Origin: Gammaproteobacteria bacterium
GTDB taxonomy: Bacteria > Pseudomonadota > Gammaproteobacteria > Steroidobacterales > Steroidobacteraceae
Assembly (NCBI GenBank): GCA_025350055.1
Contig: JANXYK010000013.1
Span: 29,890 to 93,889 of the forward strand
Length of the DNA: 64,000 nucleotides
Reading direction: 5' to 3'
The translations under genes were made by a program, and so were the position numbers. The notes below the pieces were generated by a model that saw only the letters and a program-made list of their open reading frames with translations, was not told the DNA's origin and made no database searches. This document shows positions 9,347-18,669 of this stretch, piece by piece. The stretch's first letter is position 1; each line of letters starts with the position of its first letter.

Positions 9347-9715
9347 ATCCACACCAAGAACGCGCCACAGGCGATCGGCACTTACTCGCAAGCGATGCGC
9401 GCCGGCGACCTGGTGTTTGTCTCGGGCCAGATCCCGCTCGATCCGGCCACCGGCACTTTGATCACCGGCGACATCGAGGCCGAGATCCGCCGCGTGTTCG
9501 ACAACCTGAAGTCCATCGCCGAGGCGGCGGGCACCACGCTCGCGGCCTGCGTGAAGCTGTCAGTGTTCCTCACGGATCTCTCGCACTTCGCCAAGGTCAA
9601 CGAGATCATGGCCACGTATTTCTCCATGCCCTATCCGGCGCGCGCGGCCATCGGCGTCGCGGCCCTCCCCCGCGGTGCGCGGGTCGAGATGGAGTGCATA
9701 CTCAGCCTCGCCTGA
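9335..9715 (+). CDS. ridA: RidA family enamine/imine deaminase
   Basis: RidA hydrolyses reactive 2-aminoacrylate-type enamines and imines in the cytoplasm. The 126-residue frame shows the family signatures [29 protein letters not shown], here interrupted for length after GTYSQA, then [25 protein letters not shown] and [20 protein letters not shown], including the conserved R of PARAA. ATG 9335 is the only start giving a full protein. AGGAG at 9301-9305 is about 29 bases upstream, too far for normal initiation, so translation probably depends on coupling to spoT or to the intervening six-codon frame. The 3' end overlaps recG by 22 bp. Confidence 0.95.
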   Translation: MSIVIHTKNAPQAIGTYSQAMRAGDLVFVSGQIPLDPATGTLITGDIEAEIRRVFDNLKSIAEAAGTTLAACVKLSVFLTDLSHFAKVNEIMATYFSMPYPARAAIGVAALPRGARVEMECILSLA

Positions 9716-11781
9716 AGCGCAATGCGGCACTGGCGCCCGGCATCGGCCCGGCGCTCGCGGCGAAGCTGGCGCGCTTAGGGGTGCAGGAACTGGCCGACCT
9801 GCTGTTCGTGTTGCCGTTGCGCTATGAGGACCGTACGCATGTGGTGCCGCTCGGCGCGCTGCAGTCGGGCGCGCATGCGGTGGCCGAAGGCGAGGTGCTG
9901 CTCTCCGAGGTGGTGTTCCGGCGCCGGCGCCAGTTGCTGGTACGCCTGAGCGATGGCACGGGCTCGCTCACGCTGCGGTTTTTCCATTTCTCGAATTCAC
10001 AACGCGAAGGCCTGAGCCGCGGCACGCGGTTGCGCTGCCACGGCGAAGTACGGCGCGGGCCGCTCGGGCTCGAGATCGTGCATCCGGAATATCGCCAGCT
10101 GCAGCGACAGCGCGAAGACGATGAGCCGCTGCCGCAAACGCTGACGCCCATCTACCCCGCGACGGAAGGACTTACTCAAGGTCGGCTACGCATGCTGGTC
10201 CAGAAGGCCTTCGCGGCCAGCCAGCGCGCACCGCTGATCGATCTGCTACCTGCGCAATTGCGCGCGTCGATGAAGCTGGCCGATTTGCGCGAGGCTCTCG
10301 AGTTCCTGCATCAGCCGCCGGTCGGAACCGCTCTCGATACCTTGCGTGCCGGTCGTCACCCGGCGCAGCGGCGCCTGGCACTCGAAGAGCTGCTTGCGCA
10401 TCAGCTCTCGCTGATGGCATTGCGGCGCGCGACCAAGACCGAGGGTGCCGTGCGACTTGCTGATGAACAGCAGCTCGAGCCGCGCCTGCTCGCAGCGCTG
10501 CCCTTTCGCATGACGCGTGCCCAGCAGCGCGTGCTGGCCGAGATCGACGCCGACCTCGCGCTCACGCAACCGATGACACGCCTGATCCAGGGCGATGTGG
10601 GCTGCGGCAAGACCGCCGTCGCCGCGGCCGCCGCCGCTCGCGCGATCGGCAGCGGCGGTCAGGTGGCGCTGATGGCGCCCACCGAGCTACTGGCCGAGCA
10701 GCACGCGCGTACACTGGGCACATGGTTCAAACCCTTGGGTGTCGAGGTCGTGTTGGTCACCGGTTCGCAGACCGCGCGTGCACGCCGCACGGCGCGCGCG
10801 GCGATCGCCGCCGGCCAGCTGCCGCTGGTGGTAGGCACGCACGCGCTGTTCCAGGAGAGCATGCAGTTCCAGTCGCTGGCGCTGGCGATCATCGACGAGC
10901 AGCATCGCTTCGGCGTGCAGCAACGCCTGTTGCTGCGTGAGAAGGGTCGAGGCACCATGCCACACCAGCTCATCATGACCGCCACACCCATACCGCGCAC
11001 CCTTGCCATGACAGTCTACGCCGACCTCGATGTTTCGGTGATCGACGAGTTGCCACCGGGCCGCACGCCAGTGCGCACGGTCGTGATCCCGGAAGAGCGT
11101 CGCGCCGATGTGGTCGCGCGCATCGACGAGGCCTGTCGCGGCGGCCGGCAGGCCTATTGGGTGTGCGCGCTGATCGAGGAATCCGAGGAACTGCGCTGCC
11201 AGGCCGCCGAGGAATCGGCCGCCGCACTCACCGAAGCGCTTCCGCAGATCAAGGTCGGCCTGGTGCACGGTCGCATGAGCGGTGCGGAGAAAGAGCAGGT
11301 GATGCACGCCTTCAGTGCCGGCACGATCCAGCTGCTGGTCGCGACCACCGTAATAGAAGTGGGTGTCGATGTTGCCAACGCCAGCGTGATGGTGGTCGAC
11401 AATGCCGAGCGCATGGGTCTCGCGCAGCTGCACCAGCTGCGCGGTCGGGTCGGCCGCGGCACGCATGAGAGCACCTGTGTGTTGCTGTATCGCGCTCCGC
11501 TGTCGGAGATGGCGCGCGCTCGACTCGCCGCGTTGCGCGACAGCAATGACGGTTTTGTGATCGCACAACGCGATCTCGAATTGCGAGGCCCTGGCGAGCT
11601 GCTCGGCACCCGCCAGACCGGCCTCGCGCAGCTGCGCGTCGCCGACCTGGTGCGCGATGCCGACCTGTTGCCGCAGGTGCGCGCCGCAGCGGCAAAGCTG
11701 GAGAGCGCGCATCCCACCGCTTGCACTGCACTGATTGCGCGCTGGATCGGCGCCGGGGAGCAGTATGGCCGCGTCGGGTGA
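9694..11781 (+). CDS. recG: ATP-dependent DNA helicase RecG
   Basis: RecG remodels stalled replication forks and Holliday junctions. The 695-residue length fits the family. The N-terminus ([19 protein letters not shown]) is the usual helix-hairpin-like start before the OB wedge domain. The Walker A motif GDVGCGKT lies at about residues 300-307, the DEQH box in [13 protein letters not shown] near 400, and motif III as [12 protein letters not shown]. The C-terminal helicase half has [17 protein letters not shown] and [12 protein letters not shown] 9694 lies inside ridA, so the genes overlap and are likely translationally coupled. Confidence 0.97.
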   Translation: MHTQPRLKRNAALAPGIGPALAAKLARLGVQELADLLFVLPLRYEDRTHVVPLGALQSGAHAVAEGEVLLSEVVFRRRRQLLVRLSDGTGSLTLRFFHFSNSQREGLSRGTRLRCHGEVRRGPLGLEIVHPEYRQLQRQREDDEPLPQTLTPIYPATEGLTQGRLRMLVQKAFAASQRAPLIDLLPAQLRASMKLADLREALEFLHQPPVGTALDTLRAGRHPAQRRLALEELLAHQLSLMALRRATKTEGAVRLADEQQLEPRLLAALPFRMTRAQQRVLAEIDADLALTQPMTRLIQGDVGCGKTAVAAAAAARAIGSGGQVALMAPTELLAEQHARTLGTWFKPLGVEVVLVTGSQTARARRTARAAIAAGQLPLVVGTHALFQESMQFQSLALAIIDEQHRFGVQQRLLLREKGRGTMPHQLIMTATPIPRTLAMTVYADLDVSVIDELPPGRTPVRTVVIPEERRADVVARIDEACRGGRQAYWVCALIEESEELRCQAAEESAAALTEALPQIKVGLVHGRMSGAEKEQVMHAFSAGTIQLLVATTVIEVGVDVANASVMVVDNAERMGLAQLHQLRGRVGRGTHESTCVLLYRAPLSEMARARLAALRDSNDGFVIAQRDLELRGPGELLGTRQTGLAQLRVADLVRDADLLPQVRAAAAKLESAHPTACTALIARWIGAGEQYGRVG

Positions 11782-12802
11782 ACCCGCGCCGACGCAGGCG
11801 TCGCTGCCCTTCGCGGTGTCGCCACCGTCGGAGCCTTCAGCGCCAGCGCCTGAAGTAACGGCGCCGGCACCCGTACCCGTACCCGCGGCGCTGACGCCGC
11901 AACCGCCACTGTCGAGCGCGCTGGCAGTGCAACGGCACTGGCTCGTGTCGCGTCTCGCGGACTTCGCGAAACTGATGCGACTCGACCGCCCCATCGGCAT
12001 CTGGTTGCTGCTCTGGCCCACGCTCTGGGCGCTGTGGACAGCCTCCGGCGGACATCCGCAGCGCGGCGTGTTGCTGATCTTCGTGCTTGGCACCGTGCTG
12101 ATGCGCTCTGCGGGCTGTGTGATCAACGACTTCATCGATCGCAACATCGACCCGCATGTGCGCCGCACGCGCGATCGCCCGCTGGCCGCGCGGCGCGTGA
12201 GTCCGGTGGAAGCGCTGCTGCTGTTCCTGGCATTGCTGACCTGCGCACTTGCGCTGGTACTGCAATTGAATTCGGCGGCCATACGCCTCTCGTTCATCGG
12301 CGCCGCACTGACGGCGACTTATCCGCTGCTTAAACGCTTCTTTGCACTGCCACAGCTGTACCTTGGAGTGTGCTTCGGCTGGGGAGTACCGATGGCTTTT
12401 GCCGCCGAACTCGGGGCCGTGCCACGCGTGGGCTGGGTGATGCTGCTGGCGGCGATCGTCTGGGCCTGCGTCTACGACACCTTCTATGCGATCGCCGACC
12501 GGCCGGACGACCTGCGTATCGGCATCAAGTCGAGCGCCATCACTTTCGGCGATATGGACCTGCTGATGATCGGTGCAATGCAGCTGATGGTGCTGGTGGC
12601 GCTAGGGTTGATAGGCCGGCTGCTGGAACTCGGCGCGCCGTACTACATATCGCTGGGGGTCGGCGCCGTGCTGTTTGCCTGGCAGCAATGGTCGGCGCGC
12701 AATCGCGACTCTGCAGGCTGTCTGGCCGCATTCCACAACAACAACTATTTCGGTCTGGTCGTGCTGTCTGGATTGATCATTGACTACACCAGCAAGAGCT
12801 AG
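11765..12802 (+). CDS. ubiA: 4-hydroxybenzoate polyprenyltransferase (ubiquinone biosynthesis)
   Basis: UbiA prenylates 4-hydroxybenzoate in the inner membrane. Both Asp-rich Mg-prenyl-PP motifs are present: NDFIDRNIDPHVRRTRDRPL (about residue 120) and YDTFYAIADRPDD (about residue 238). Eight or nine hydrophobic segments follow. ATG 11765 overlaps recG by 17 bp. Before the first conserved block (LADFAKLMRLDRPIG) lies an unusual extension of about 55 residues rich in Pro and Ala, so the true start could be internal; E. coli UbiA is about 290 residues against 345 here. Confidence 0.95.
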   Translation: MAASGEPAPTQASLPFAVSPPSEPSAPAPEVTAPAPVPVPAALTPQPPLSSALAVQRHWLVSRLADFAKLMRLDRPIGIWLLLWPTLWALWTASGGHPQRGVLLIFVLGTVLMRSAGCVINDFIDRNIDPHVRRTRDRPLAARRVSPVEALLLFLALLTCALALVLQLNSAAIRLSFIGAALTATYPLLKRFFALPQLYLGVCFGWGVPMAFAAELGAVPRVGWVMLLAAIVWACVYDTFYAIADRPDDLRIGIKSSAITFGDMDLLMIGAMQLMVLVALGLIGRLLELGAPYYISLGVGAVLFAWQQWSARNRDSAGCLAAFHNNNYFGLVVLSGLIIDYTSKS

Positions 12803-12815
12803 AGGTCCTGTCATC

Positions 12816-13250
12816 ATGAGAACGTCATCGTTCACGGTTGCAGCTGCACTACTGTACGCGCTGTTTGCCGCGCCGCTTGCAGTTGCGCACGTGCACCTGG
12901 TCTCTTCAGCTCCTGCCAACGGCAGCGCGGTGGCGAACGCGCCGACTACATTGGTGTTGAATTTCTCCGAAGCAGCGCGCGTCACGGCGCTGAGCATACG
13001 CAAGTCGGGCGAGGCCGCAGTGCAGAAAATCGCGCCGCTTCCGGATCGGGTGCTCACACGGTTGTCGATTGCGGCGCCCACGCTGGGCCCGGGTGCGTAC
13101 CTGGTGAGCTTTCGCGCACTCGATCCGGGTGATGGCCACATCTCGGGCGGCACATTCAGGTTCAGCATATTGCCCAATGGTGCGCAGCCCATACGCAAGG
13201 ATGCGATGCGCGACACCGGCAAGCGGCCCGCGCCAGACACGATCAAATAG
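12816..13250 (+). CDS. copC: Periplasmic copper-binding CopC-domain protein
   Basis: A 144-residue protein with a signal peptide ending AVAHVHLVSSAPANGS; the His residues just after cleavage are typical CopC copper ligands. The rest is the CopC beta barrel (LVLNFSEAARVTALS, YLVSFRALDPGDGHISGGTFRFS). A short basic tail follows. copD lies 43 bp downstream, the classic pair: CopC binds copper in the periplasm and CopD is thought to move it across the inner membrane. Confidence 0.9.
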   Translation: MRTSSFTVAAALLYALFAAPLAVAHVHLVSSAPANGSAVANAPTTLVLNFSEAARVTALSIRKSGEAAVQKIAPLPDRVLTRLSIAAPTLGPGAYLVSFRALDPGDGHISGGTFRFSILPNGAQPIRKDAMRDTGKRPAPDTIK

Positions 13251-13293
13251 CGGCACAGCTCAATACCGCAAGCACTGACGCAGGAATCCACCG

Positions 13294-14256
13294 GTGTCAC
13301 CTGATGCCTTGTCGATCGCAGCGCGCGCACTAGCGTTTATGCTGCTGTTCCAGGCTGTCGGCGCGGCGTTCTTCATTTACCTGTTCGCACCACTCTTGCG
13401 GGCATCCTGGCACCCGATCCGCCTGCTGGGGATTGCGAGCGCTGCTTGCGCCGTGTTGCTCGCGCTCCTGCATCATGGCCTCGAGGCGGCACGCATGGCC
13501 GGTGAATTCAGCGGACTGTGGGATATGAGCCTGCAGACGCTCGCCTGGGGCTCGCGATCAGTACTGGCAACCGCGTTGCTGGTGGCAGGTTTGCTGCAAT
13601 TGATGTGGTCGATGCAGCGCCGGTCAGCGAGCCCTGCCCATGAACTATCGGCGCATAACGCACCGCTGTTGGCGTGTATCGGCGGAGCAATTGCGCTGTG
13701 CGCGTTTCTGAGCACCGGACACACCAGTGAGCATGAGGCACGCACACTGCTGGCATCGCTGCTGATGCTGCATCTGTTGATCGTTGCGTTCTGGTACGGC
13801 GCACTGTGGCCACTGATTCTGGTGACACGGGTCGAATCTGCACCCATCGCTGCGCACATCGTCTCGCGCTACTCGTCGATTGCCGGCTACCTCGTGCCAG
13901 TCATTGCTGTGGCCGGCGTGATGATGGGCAGGATACTCACTGGCGAGTGGCCAGGCGCATGGACCGCGGCGCAGCCCTATGGCCAGCTGCTGCTGCTCAA
14001 ATTGTTGTTGTTCGCGCTGCTGATGGTGCCTGCGGCAGCAAACAAGTGGTGGCTGGTACCGGCACTGCGTACCGCAGCAGCTACCGTACCGGCATCTCCC
14101 ACAGGCGCGGCCAGTGCGCTGCGACGTAGCATCGTGCTGGAGATGCTGCTGATCGCCATCGTGCTGACAGTTACAGCGACACTGACAACACTGTATTCTC
14201 CGCGGCAACATGAAATCACGCGGGCTACGGCCTCCACGATGACGGCACTCGCATGA
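13294..14256 (+). CDS. copD: Copper resistance membrane protein CopD
   Basis: The GTG start at 13294 opens a 320-residue protein with about eight membrane helices, among them ALAFMLLFQAVGAAFFIYLFA and a run around LLLLKLLLFALLMVPAAANKWWLVP. It has conserved membrane His residues (LALLHHGLEAARMAGEFSG, LSTGHTSEHEARTLLA), as in the CopD family. It follows copC directly and overlaps the CDF exporter by ATGA, suggesting one metal-handling operon. Confidence 0.85.
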   Translation: MSPDALSIAARALAFMLLFQAVGAAFFIYLFAPLLRASWHPIRLLGIASAACAVLLALLHHGLEAARMAGEFSGLWDMSLQTLAWGSRSVLATALLVAGLLQLMWSMQRRSASPAHELSAHNAPLLACIGGAIALCAFLSTGHTSEHEARTLLASLLMLHLLIVAFWYGALWPLILVTRVESAPIAAHIVSRYSSIAGYLVPVIAVAGVMMGRILTGEWPGAWTAAQPYGQLLLLKLLLFALLMVPAAANKWWLVPALRTAAATVPASPTGAASALRRSIVLEMLLIAIVLTVTATLTTLYSPRQHEITRATASTMTALA

Positions 14257-15197
14257 GCGCGCACTCGCACGACGATCATCGCGATCACGACGGGCACGAT
14301 CACGGCGCGCACTCCCATGCACCGCATGACTTCGGCACTGCCTTCATGATCGGCATCGCGCTGAACCTGGGCTTTGTGCTCATCGAGGCCTTCTACGGCC
14401 TGGTCGCGCACTCCGTGGCGCTGGTGGCTGATGCCGGCCACAACCTGGGCGACGTGCTGGGCCTGGCGATGGCATGGATCGCCTCGATCCTCGCGCGCCG
14501 CGTGCCGTCGGCCACGCATACCTATGGACTGCGGCGCGGGACGATCCTGGCGGCGCTGCTCAATGCGATGTTGCTGCTGGTGGCGGTGGGCGCGATTGCC
14601 GTAGAAGGTGTACGGCGACTGATCGAGCCAGAGTCCATCGCCAGCCGCACCGTGATGGTGGTGGCGGCGATCGGCATCCTGGTCAATGGCATCACGGCCT
14701 GGTTGTTCGCGGCTGGCCGCAAAGGCGATATCAATGTGCGCGCCGCCTTTCTGCACATGTGCTACGACGCGCTGATATCACTCGGGGTGGTGGTGAGTGC
14801 GGGAGTCATCCTGCTCACGGGCTGGCAGCGGCTCGATCCGCTGGTGAGCCTCGCAATTGCGGCGATCATCCTGGCCGGCACCTGGTCACTGCTGCGCGAT
14901 TCGCTGGGCATGAGCATGGATGCGGTGCCACCCGGCCTGAAGAAGGACGAGGTTGCGACATTCCTGCGCGGCTGGCCTGGCGTCAGCGCGATCCACGATC
15001 TGCACATCTGGTCGATGAGCACGACCGAGACGGCATTGACCTGTCACCTGTTGATGCCGGGCGGGCATCCGGGCGATGCGACGCTGGCGAGTCTCTCGCG
15101 GCAACTGCATGAGCGCTATCGCATCGGGCATGTGACGGTGCAGATCGAGACCGATGCGCACAATGCCTGTGCGCTGGAACCAGATCACGTGGTCTGA
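14253..15197 (+). CDS. Cation diffusion facilitator (Zn/Co/Cd efflux) transporter
   Basis: A 314-residue CDF protein. Residues 1-26 are a His/Asp-rich leader (SHDDHRDHDGHDHGAHSH) probably for metal capture. Six membrane helices follow, with the HxxxD-type sites ALVADAGHNLGDVLG and HMCYDALISLGVV that bind the transported ion, then a cytoplasmic C-terminal domain (VSAIHDLHIWSMSTTETALT). CDF proteins exchange Zn2+ or similar ions for protons. It resembles ZitB/CzcD, but exact specificity is not readable. Its last 13 bases overlap the comF relic on the other strand. Confidence 0.92.
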   Translation: MSAHSHDDHRDHDGHDHGAHSHAPHDFGTAFMIGIALNLGFVLIEAFYGLVAHSVALVADAGHNLGDVLGLAMAWIASILARRVPSATHTYGLRRGTILAALLNAMLLLVAVGAIAVEGVRRLIEPESIASRTVMVVAAIGILVNGITAWLFAAGRKGDINVRAAFLHMCYDALISLGVVVSAGVILLTGWQRLDPLVSLAIAAIILAGTWSLLRDSLGMSMDAVPPGLKKDEVATFLRGWPGVSAIHDLHIWSMSTTETALTCHLLMPGGHPGDATLASLSRQLHERYRIGHVTVQIETDAHNACALEPDHVV

Positions 15198-15442
15198 ATG
15201 AGATCGCGGCGCTGTGCCTGCTCGCGCAGCCGCAACGGACGCAGTGGCACGGGCACGACCCATTGCGGCAGCGGGTACATCGCATTCCAGCCGGGGGCGC
15301 GCTGCAGCCCCACGCTGTTGCGCGGCAGAGCGGCCAGGCACCCGGCGCACAGGTCTATGGGCCCCGGCAGCCCGGGCGCATCGCACAGCACGCACTGGGG
15401 TGGCGCCAGGAGCGTGGCCAGCCCGGCACGCAGCCGGGCCAT
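15185..15442 (-). pseudogene. comF: Relic of comF (amidophosphoribosyltransferase-like competence protein)
   Basis: The minus-strand frame of 85 residues keeps the ComF zinc-finger start, APPQCVLCDAPGLPGP followed by DLCAGCLAALPRN. It then jumps to QWVVPVPLRPLRLREQ, which matches the VPVPLHxxRLRERGFNQ segment normally about 80-90 residues later, and stops 10 residues on where the frame meets the end of the CDF gene. The second half of the finger, the middle of the protein and the PRPP-binding site are gone, so no enzyme can be made. comF divergent from bioB is a common gammaproteobacterial arrangement, so this is best read as an ancestral neighbour eroded by two deletions. Its ATG (15440-15442) abuts the operator-like palindrome before bioB. 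Confidence 0.75.
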
Positions 15443-15474
15443 TGTCGACTTCCGGACGTACTTTTGGTTGACAT
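15442..15474 (+). promoter_or_regulatory. Candidate BirA (biotin repressor) operator upstream of bioB
   Basis: TTGTCGACT (15442-15450), a 15-base spacer, and GGTTGACAT (15466-15474) form an interrupted palindrome with the layout of the enterobacterial BirA site TTGTAAACC-N15-GGTTTACAA. The left half matches that consensus at 6 of 9 positions and the right half at 7 of 9. It lies about 92 bp before the bioB start and at the 5' end of the divergent comF relic, where a bio operator is expected. Function is inferred. Confidence 0.6.
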
Positions 15475-15566
15475 GAGGCGTCGGCGCTTGGAACATCGCC
15501 CCATTCTCGGCTCGCCGCCGCCGGTGGCGCAGCCGGCATTTCTGGCGCGGGCAGGGAGCAACACAC

Positions 15567-16616
15567 ATGATTGAAGCGCGGCACGACTGGACGCTGGCCC
15601 AAGCCGAGGCGCTGTTCGCGCTGCCCTTCCCCGAGCTGATGTTCCGTGCCCAGCAGGTACACCAGCAGTGCCACGATGTCACGCGCGTGCAGATGAGCAC
15701 CTTGCTGTCGATCAAGACCGGCGCCTGCCCTGAGGACTGCGCTTACTGCCCGCAGAGCGTGCGCTTCGAGACGGGCCTCGAGAACGAGCCGCTGCTGCCG
15801 CTGGAAGTGGTGGTGGCACGCGCGCAGGCGGCGCGCGCGGCCGGCGCGACGCGCTTCTGTATGGGCGCGGCCTTCCGCTCGCCCAAGCGGCGCGACCTGG
15901 AGAAGATCTCGGCGATGGTGCGCGAGGTCAGCAAGCTCGGCATGGAAACCTGCGTGACCGCCGGCATGCTCGAGCCCGAACAGGCGCAGGAACTGAAGGC
16001 CGCCGGCCTCGACTACTACAACCACAATCTCGACACTTCGCCCGAGTTCTACAGCCAGATCATCAGCACGCGTTGCTACCAGGATCGTCTCGACACACTC
16101 GCTGCCGTGCGCGCTGCCGATCTGAAGGTGTGTTGCGGCGGCATCGTCGGCATGGGCGAGAGCCAGCGCGATCGTGCCCAGTTGCTGGTGGTGCTGGCGC
16201 AGTTGCCAGTGCATCCCGAGAGTGTGCCGATCAACCAGCTGGTGCGCGTGCCGGGCACGCCGCTCGAGAATGCGGCGCCGGTGGATCCCTTTGATTTCAT
16301 CCGCACCATTGCCGTGGCGCGCATCATGCTGCCGCAGGCGCAGGTGCGGCTCTCGGCGGGGCGTGAGAGCATGAGCGATGAGTTGCAGGCACTGGCCTTC
16401 CTGGCCGGCGCCAACTCTATCTTCTACGGCGAGAAACTGCTGACCACCGGCAATCCCGATGTGGCGCGCGACCAGGCTTTGCTGCGCAGGCTCGGCATGC
16501 AGCCGGAGGACCTGCCGCAGGCTGTCGCCAGCGATCCAGCGGCGAATGGCGCAACGGCCAATGCCGCGCCGATAGTACACAGCCCTGCCGCGCGTCCCAC
16601 TGCGGCGAGCGCCTGA
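15567..16616 (+). CDS. bioB: Biotin synthase
   Basis: BioB is a radical-SAM enzyme that inserts sulfur into dethiobiotin. The CxxxCxxC cluster motif is in [14 protein letters not shown] (around residues 53-60). Further family marks are [31 protein letters not shown] and [16 protein letters not shown] 15567 is preceded by AGGGAG about ten bases upstream. The last ~35 residues are an Ala/Pro-rich tail of no known function. It heads the bioB-F-H-C-D run. Confidence 0.97.
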   Translation: MIEARHDWTLAQAEALFALPFPELMFRAQQVHQQCHDVTRVQMSTLLSIKTGACPEDCAYCPQSVRFETGLENEPLLPLEVVVARAQAARAAGATRFCMGAAFRSPKRRDLEKISAMVREVSKLGMETCVTAGMLEPEQAQELKAAGLDYYNHNLDTSPEFYSQIISTRCYQDRLDTLAAVRAADLKVCCGGIVGMGESQRDRAQLLVVLAQLPVHPESVPINQLVRVPGTPLENAAPVDPFDFIRTIAVARIMLPQAQVRLSAGRESMSDELQALAFLAGANSIFYGEKLLTTGNPDVARDQALLRRLGMQPEDLPQAVASDPAANGATANAAPIVHSPAARPTAASA

Positions 16617-16645
16617 TCGCGGGCGCGCCGCTCGCATCGGCAGTC

Positions 16646-17833
16646 GTGCACCGGGATTCGCTGGCGGTTGGAGGCAGGCTCGCTGCGCTGGGCGCGCGCG
16701 ACCTGTTGCGCCAGCGTCGCACCATCGATGCCTGGCCGCGCAGCGGTGATGGCACGCAGGCCGAAGTCGCCGGACAGACCCTGCGCGTGTTCTGCAGCAA
16801 CGACTACCTCGGACTCGCTCACCACCCGGCCCTCGCGAGCGCACAGCAGGCCGCGAGCGCGCAACTGGGCGCTGGCAGTGGCGCCTCGCACCTGATCAGC
16901 GGTCACAGCAGTGAACATCATGCACTCGAGGAAGAGCTCGCCGCCTACACCGGCCGCGAGCGCACCCTGCTGTTCTCGACCGGCTACATGGCCAATCTCG
17001 GCGTGCTGGGTGCATTGGTGGCGCGCGGCGAGATCGTGCTCGAGGATCGCCTCAATCACGCCTCGCTGATCGATGGCGCGCGCCTCAGTGGCGCGCGGCT
17101 GCTGCGCTACGCCCACGCCGATGCCGCTGACGCGGCCGAACGCCTCGCTGCGCACCCGAACTGCACAATGCTGGCGAGCGATGGCCTGTTCAGCATGGAT
17201 GGCGATGTGGCGCCGCTGCGCGAGCTTGCTGCCGCGGCCCTCGCACAGCGCGCGTGGTTGCTGGTCGACGACGCGCATGGCCTCGGTGTGCTGGGCGCCA
17301 GCGGTCGCGGCGCGCTCGAACTCGCTGGCCTCGATGCCGCGTCGGTGCCGCTGCTGATGGGTACGCTGGGCAAGGCCTTCGGCAGCTTCGGCGCCTTCGT
17401 CGCTGGCGATCGCGAGGTGATCGAACTGCTGCAGCAGCAGGCGCGCACCTACATCTACACCACAGCGCTGCCGCCTGGAGTCGCGGCCGCGGCGCGCGCC
17501 GCGCTGGCGCTCTCGCAGCGCGAGAGCTGGCGGCGTGTACAGTTGCAGCAACGCGTGGATCATTTTCGCAACGGCGCTGCCGCGCTGGGCTTGCCGCTGT
17601 GCGCATCGACGAGCCCGATCCAGCCATTGATCGTCGGTGAGGATGCGCGCTGCGCACGCCTGGGCGCAGCATTGTTCGCGCACGGCTTCTGGGTCGGCGC
17701 GATCCGTGCGCCAACGGTACCGGCCGGCGCCGCGCGGCTGCGGATCACCTTCAGCGCGAATCACCGCGTGGCCGACATTGATGCGCTGCTCGAGGCGCTT
17801 GCCTCAGAGTGGCGAGCCGAGTTCGCGTCATGA
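16646..17833 (+). CDS. bioF: 8-amino-7-oxononanoate synthase
   Basis: BioF condenses pimeloyl-ACP with L-alanine using PLP. The GTG start gives 395 residues. The PLP lysine is K243 in GTLGKAFGSFGAF; other fold-type I marks are FCSNDYLGLAHHP, GSGASHLISGHSSEHHALEEEL cut here to its core, VDDAHGLGVLG and LRITFSANH. It lies 29 bp after bioB and overlaps bioH by four bases. Confidence 0.96.
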   Translation: MHRDSLAVGGRLAALGARDLLRQRRTIDAWPRSGDGTQAEVAGQTLRVFCSNDYLGLAHHPALASAQQAASAQLGAGSGASHLISGHSSEHHALEEELAAYTGRERTLLFSTGYMANLGVLGALVARGEIVLEDRLNHASLIDGARLSGARLLRYAHADAADAAERLAAHPNCTMLASDGLFSMDGDVAPLRELAAAALAQRAWLLVDDAHGLGVLGASGRGALELAGLDAASVPLLMGTLGKAFGSFGAFVAGDREVIELLQQQARTYIYTTALPPGVAAAARAALALSQRESWRRVQLQQRVDHFRNGAAALGLPLCASTSPIQPLIVGEDARCARLGAALFAHGFWVGAIRAPTVPAGAARLRITFSANHRVADIDALLEALASEWRAEFAS

Positions 17834-18669
17834 GCGCAGCAGCAGCCACGCCATGCGGCGATGCGAGAGCATTGTACGTAGAGCGCAGTGGCCGGGGCGC
17901 TCCTGTGGTTTTCTGGCACGGCTGGGCCATGAACCTGCGCGTGTTCGACGCGTTGCGCGCGAATCTGCAGGCGGACTTTCAGACCATCGCGGTCGACCTG
18001 CCCGGCCACGGGCGCAGCGACTGGCGGGACACCGTACCTGCCGCGGCAGCCGCGCAGCTCGCGGCCCTCGACAGCCTGCTGCAACCACTGCTGGCCACAT
18101 TGCCGAAAGACTCCACGCTGGTCGGTTGGTCGCTGGGCGGTCAGCTCGCGCTGCGCGCGGCCATGCTGGCACCCGACCGTGTTGCGCGCCTGGTGCTGAT
18201 CGCCACCACACCGCGGCTGCTGCGTGCCGATGACTGGCCGCACGGTGTCGATGCCGCTTTGTTGACGGGCATGCGTGCGCGTGTGCACGAAGACAGCCAG
18301 GCGATGGTTGATGATTTCCTGGAGCTGCAGTTGCGCGGCTGTCGCAATGCACAGCCGCTGTTGCACTCGCTCCGTACGGCATTGCGAATGCATGGTGCTG
18401 CGTTGCCGCCTGCACTACTGAATGGGCTCGACCTGCTCACGCACACGGATCTGCGCCCGCTACTGGCGCAGGTGCATCAACCTGCGCTGGTGGTGGGCGG
18501 TCAATACGATCGCATCACCCCGCCACGCGCTGCCGAGGCGCTGGCGCGCGGCTTGAGCGCGGGCCGTTACCACGAGTTCGTGCGCAGCGCGCATGCACCG
18601 TTCCTGTCGCATGCCGATGAGTTCATGGCCCTGCTGCGCGAGTTCATCGCGACCAGCGGCGCGTCGTGA
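17830..18669 (+). CDS. bioH: Pimeloyl-ACP methyl ester carboxylesterase BioH
   Basis: BioH removes the methyl cap from pimeloyl-ACP methyl ester, closing the BioC-BioH route to the biotin side chain. The product is a 279-residue alpha/beta hydrolase with VVFWHGWAMN (oxyanion region), the nucleophile S101 in LVGWSLGGQLAL, an Asp in VGGQYDRITP and the His in SAHAPFLSH. The start ATG 17830 overlaps the bioF stop (ATGA). It is encoded within the bio operon, unlike in E. coli where bioH is remote. Confidence 0.92.
   Translation: MSAAAATPCGDARALYVERSGRGAPVVFWHGWAMNLRVFDALRANLQADFQTIAVDLPGHGRSDWRDTVPAAAAAQLAALDSLLQPLLATLPKDSTLVGWSLGGQLALRAAMLAPDRVARLVLIATTPRLLRADDWPHGVDAALLTGMRARVHEDSQAMVDDFLELQLRGCRNAQPLLHSLRTALRMHGAALPPALLNGLDLLTHTDLRPLLAQVHQPALVVGGQYDRITPPRAAEALARGLSAGRYHEFVRSAHAPFLSHADEFMALLREFIATSGAS

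Noticed and set aside
10687..12297. Minus-strand frame opposite recG and ubiA
   Set aside because: Antisense to two conserved enzymes; no motif seen.
14886..16844. Long minus-strand open frame opposite bioB
   Set aside because: Composition is Arg/His/Gln-rich without motifs, and it covers the conserved bioB; the real minus-strand remnant here (comF) is in another frame.
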